DNA from: Gammaproteobacteria bacterium
Lineage (GTDB): Bacteria > Pseudomonadota > Gammaproteobacteria > Steroidobacterales > Woeseiaceae
NCBI GenBank assembly: GCA_029865385.1
Contig: JAOUGX010000030.1
Coordinates: 1 to 35,887 of the forward strand
Length of the DNA: 35,887 bases
Reading direction: 5' to 3'
Shown: in pieces, positions 34,419 to 35,887 of the stretch
Layout of the letters: every line of letters starts with the position of its first letter
How positions within the stretch are numbered: position 1 is the stretch's first letter
Notes under the pieces: generated by a model
What the model was told of the DNA's origin: nothing
The model's database searches: none
The model's input: only the letters and a program-made list of their open reading frames with translations
Translations under genes and position numbers: made by a program

Positions 34419-34990
34419 GGTCTTGTCTCCTCGAATCTTTGGATTTCATGCGAGTGCTTTTGCAGGTACCCCAGCTGATCGATCCCTTCAATCAGGCAAT
34501 ATCGGGCAAAACCGTCTATCGGAAACGAAATCGACGACCCGTCCTCGAGTGTCAGGGTCGTGTCCGAGAGATCGATCCTGACAGTTTCGCCAGGGTTCTT
34601 CAGCAGGTGCTGGTGTACGTCGGTAGAAACCAGGACCGGCAACAAACCGTTCTTCAATGAATTGCTGCGGAAAATATCGGCAATGTCGGTGCTGATAACA
34701 GCCTTGATACCGAAATCGAGCAGTGCCCAGGGGGCATGTTCGCGTGACGATCCGCAGCCGAAATTCCTGCCGGCGACCAGCACACGGCAGCCTTTCGCTT
34801 GCGGGGAGTTGAGCGGAAAGTCCTCGTTCAGCCGTCCGTCTTCCTTGTAGCGCCAGTCGTGAAACAGGTTTTCGCCCAGGCCGTCGCGGGAGGTAGTCGT
34901 AAGAAATCGAGCAGGGATGATCTGGTCGGTGTCGACGTCATTGACCGGCAGAACGACGGTTCGGGAAGTTAGTTGCTGTATGGATTGCAT
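34406..34990 (-). CDS. leuD: 3-isopropylmalate dehydratase small subunit
   Basis: 194 residues. With LeuC it isomerises 2-isopropylmalate to 3-isopropylmalate. Seen: PVNDVDTDQIIPARFL, FHDWRYKEDG, LVAGRNFGCGSSREHAPWAL (substrate-binding loop), ISTDIADIFRSNSLKNGLLPV and the end HEIQRFEETRPWKP. It begins 14 bp after the leuC stop and overlaps the leuB start. Confidence 0.97.
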   Translation of the reverse strand: MQSIQQLTSRTVVLPVNDVDTDQIIPARFLTTTSRDGLGENLFHDWRYKEDGRLNEDFPLNSPQAKGCRVLVAGRNFGCGSSREHAPWALLDFGIKAVISTDIADIFRSNSLKNGLLPVLVSTDVHQHLLKNPGETVRIDLSDTTLTLEDGSSISFPIDGFARYCLIEGIDQLGYLQKHSHEIQRFEETRPWKP

Positions 34991-35004
34991 GCTGGCTCCG
35001 GCGC

Positions 35005-35887
35005 CTAAAGAAAGCGGCGGGGATCCGCCACTTTACCGGTGATTGCGGATGCTGTTGCCGTTAGCGGGCTTGCCAGGATAGTTCGGGCGCCGATGCCCTG
35101 GCGGCCTTCGAAGTTACGATTGCTTGTGCTGACACTGAGTTTGCCGCGCCCGACCGTATCGCCGTTCATACCGAGGCACATAGAACAGCCCGATTCACGC
35201 CACTCGGCGCCTGCGGAGCGGAATACTTCGTCGAGGCCGATTGATTCTGCTTCCTTTTTGATTTGCTGCGATCCGGGTACGACCAGCATTCGGACGCCTG
35301 TGGCCACTTTCCTGCCGCGCAGAATTTCGGCCGCCTGCTGCAGGTCCGACAGCCGGGAATTGGTGCAACTACCGATAAATACCACGTCAACGTCGACCTC
35401 GCTCAGTGGCTGGCCCGGCCGCAGTTGCATGTAATCGAGTGCTTTGCGGAATCCGGAACTGCCGTCGCCGTGCGGAACAGCGGCATCCACCGGCACCACC
35501 ATGCCCGGGTTGGTCCCGAAGGTAACCATCGGCTGCAGCGAATTGCCCCGTACCGTTACCGACTTGTCGAATTCGACACCGGTGTCGCTCTTCAATTGGC
35601 GCCACCGGCGCACCGCGTCATCCCAATCTTTGTCCTGAGGCGCCCGAGGTCGACCCGCAAGGTAGGAAAATGTCGTGTCGTCCGGCGCGATCATGCCGGC
35701 GCGAGCACCTGCCTCGATGGACATGTTGCAGACCGTCATGCGCTCATCCATGGACATCGAGCGGATGGCATTGCCGCGGTACTCGATGACATGCCCTGTG
35801 CCGCCGTCGACGCCGATCTGCCCGATAGTCGCAAGAATGACGTCCTTTGCCGTTACACCGTTCGAAAGCTTGCCGTCGACATCGATC
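35005..35887 (-). CDS. leuC: 3-isopropylmalate dehydratase large subunit (5' part missing)
   Basis: About 294 C-terminal residues; the frame is open to the right edge, so the start lies outside. It is the [4Fe-4S] aconitase-type subunit. Cluster cysteines appear in [13 protein letters not shown] and in [12 protein letters not shown]. Other blocks: [46 protein letters not shown] and [12 protein letters not shown]. It is the first visible gene of leuC-leuD-leuB; leuA is not in the window. Confidence 0.97.
   Translation of the reverse strand, partial: IDVDGKLSNGVTAKDVILATIGQIGVDGGTGHVIEYRGNAIRSMSMDERMTVCNMSIEAGARAGMIAPDDTTFSYLAGRPRAPQDKDWDDAVRRWRQLKSDTGVEFDKSVTVRGNSLQPMVTFGTNPGMVVPVDAAVPHGDGSSGFRKALDYMQLRPGQPLSEVDVDVVFIGSCTNSRLSDLQQAAEILRGRKVATGVRMLVVPGSQQIKKEAESIGLDEVFRSAGAEWRESGCSMCLGMNGDTVGRGKLSVSTSNRNFEGRQGIGARTILASPLTATASAITGKVADPRRFL

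Overview
The window is a chromosomal segment of a moderately GC-rich gammaproteobacterium. Gene order points to the Xanthomonadales/Steroidobacterales/Woeseiales side of the class. The clues are a fused aspartokinase/diaminopimelate decarboxylase (lysAC), a SAM-I riboswitch in front of metB, a YerC/TrpR-family gene at the head of the his operon, a uvrB gene divergent from a class I aminotransferase, and the block infC-rpmI-rplT-pheS-pheT-ihfA-merR-tRNA-Pro. The lineage is inferred from gene order and fusions, not from a phylogeny.

Layout. (1) 1-3.8 kb: the 3' end of a repeat-built multiheme cytochrome c, a large envelope protein (signal peptide, SPOR and TPR regions, C-terminal beta-barrel) and a small lipoprotein, all on the + strand and closed by a bidirectional terminator. 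This looks like an outer-membrane or extracellular electron-transfer module and is the least described part of the window. (2) 3.8-7.3 kb: tRNA-Asn and an aminotransferase on the - strand, then divergent uvrB. (3) 7.3-13.3 kb: tRNA-Val preceded by two tandem 47-bp copies carrying the 5' end of the same tRNA, then the translation operon infC to merR and tRNA-Pro. thrS is not next to infC. (4) 13.3-19.8 kb: a degenerate nucleotide-cyclase-like protein (-), a threonine dehydratase-like enzyme overlapping an FAD-linked oxidase (+), and a membrane Ser/Thr kinase with an extracytoplasmic Calx-beta-like domain. (5) 19.8-24.5 kb: ilvD, a structured leader with a strong terminator, and lysAC. (6) 24.5-31.7 kb: a tightly packed his operon on the - strand (yerC-like, hisG, D, C, B, H, A, F, E), with a CTAG-centred palindrome upstream and no hisI. 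(7) 31.7-35.9 kb: promoter, SAM-I riboswitch and metB (+), then leuC (cut by the window edge), leuD and leuB on the - strand.

From ilvD onward the genes supply branched-chain amino acids, lysine/DAP, histidine, methionine and leucine. Control seems to mix a riboswitch (metB), a probable attenuator (lysAC), a probable TrpR-type repressor (his) and translational coupling (his and leu genes).

The most notable sequence-level observation is three genes whose conserved N-termini force non-ATG/GTG/TTG starts: infC at ATC, hisF at ATT and leuB at CTG. Each has a strong Shine-Dalgarno sequence 7-8 nt upstream. infC is a known case of rare-codon initiation; hisF and leuB appear unusual.
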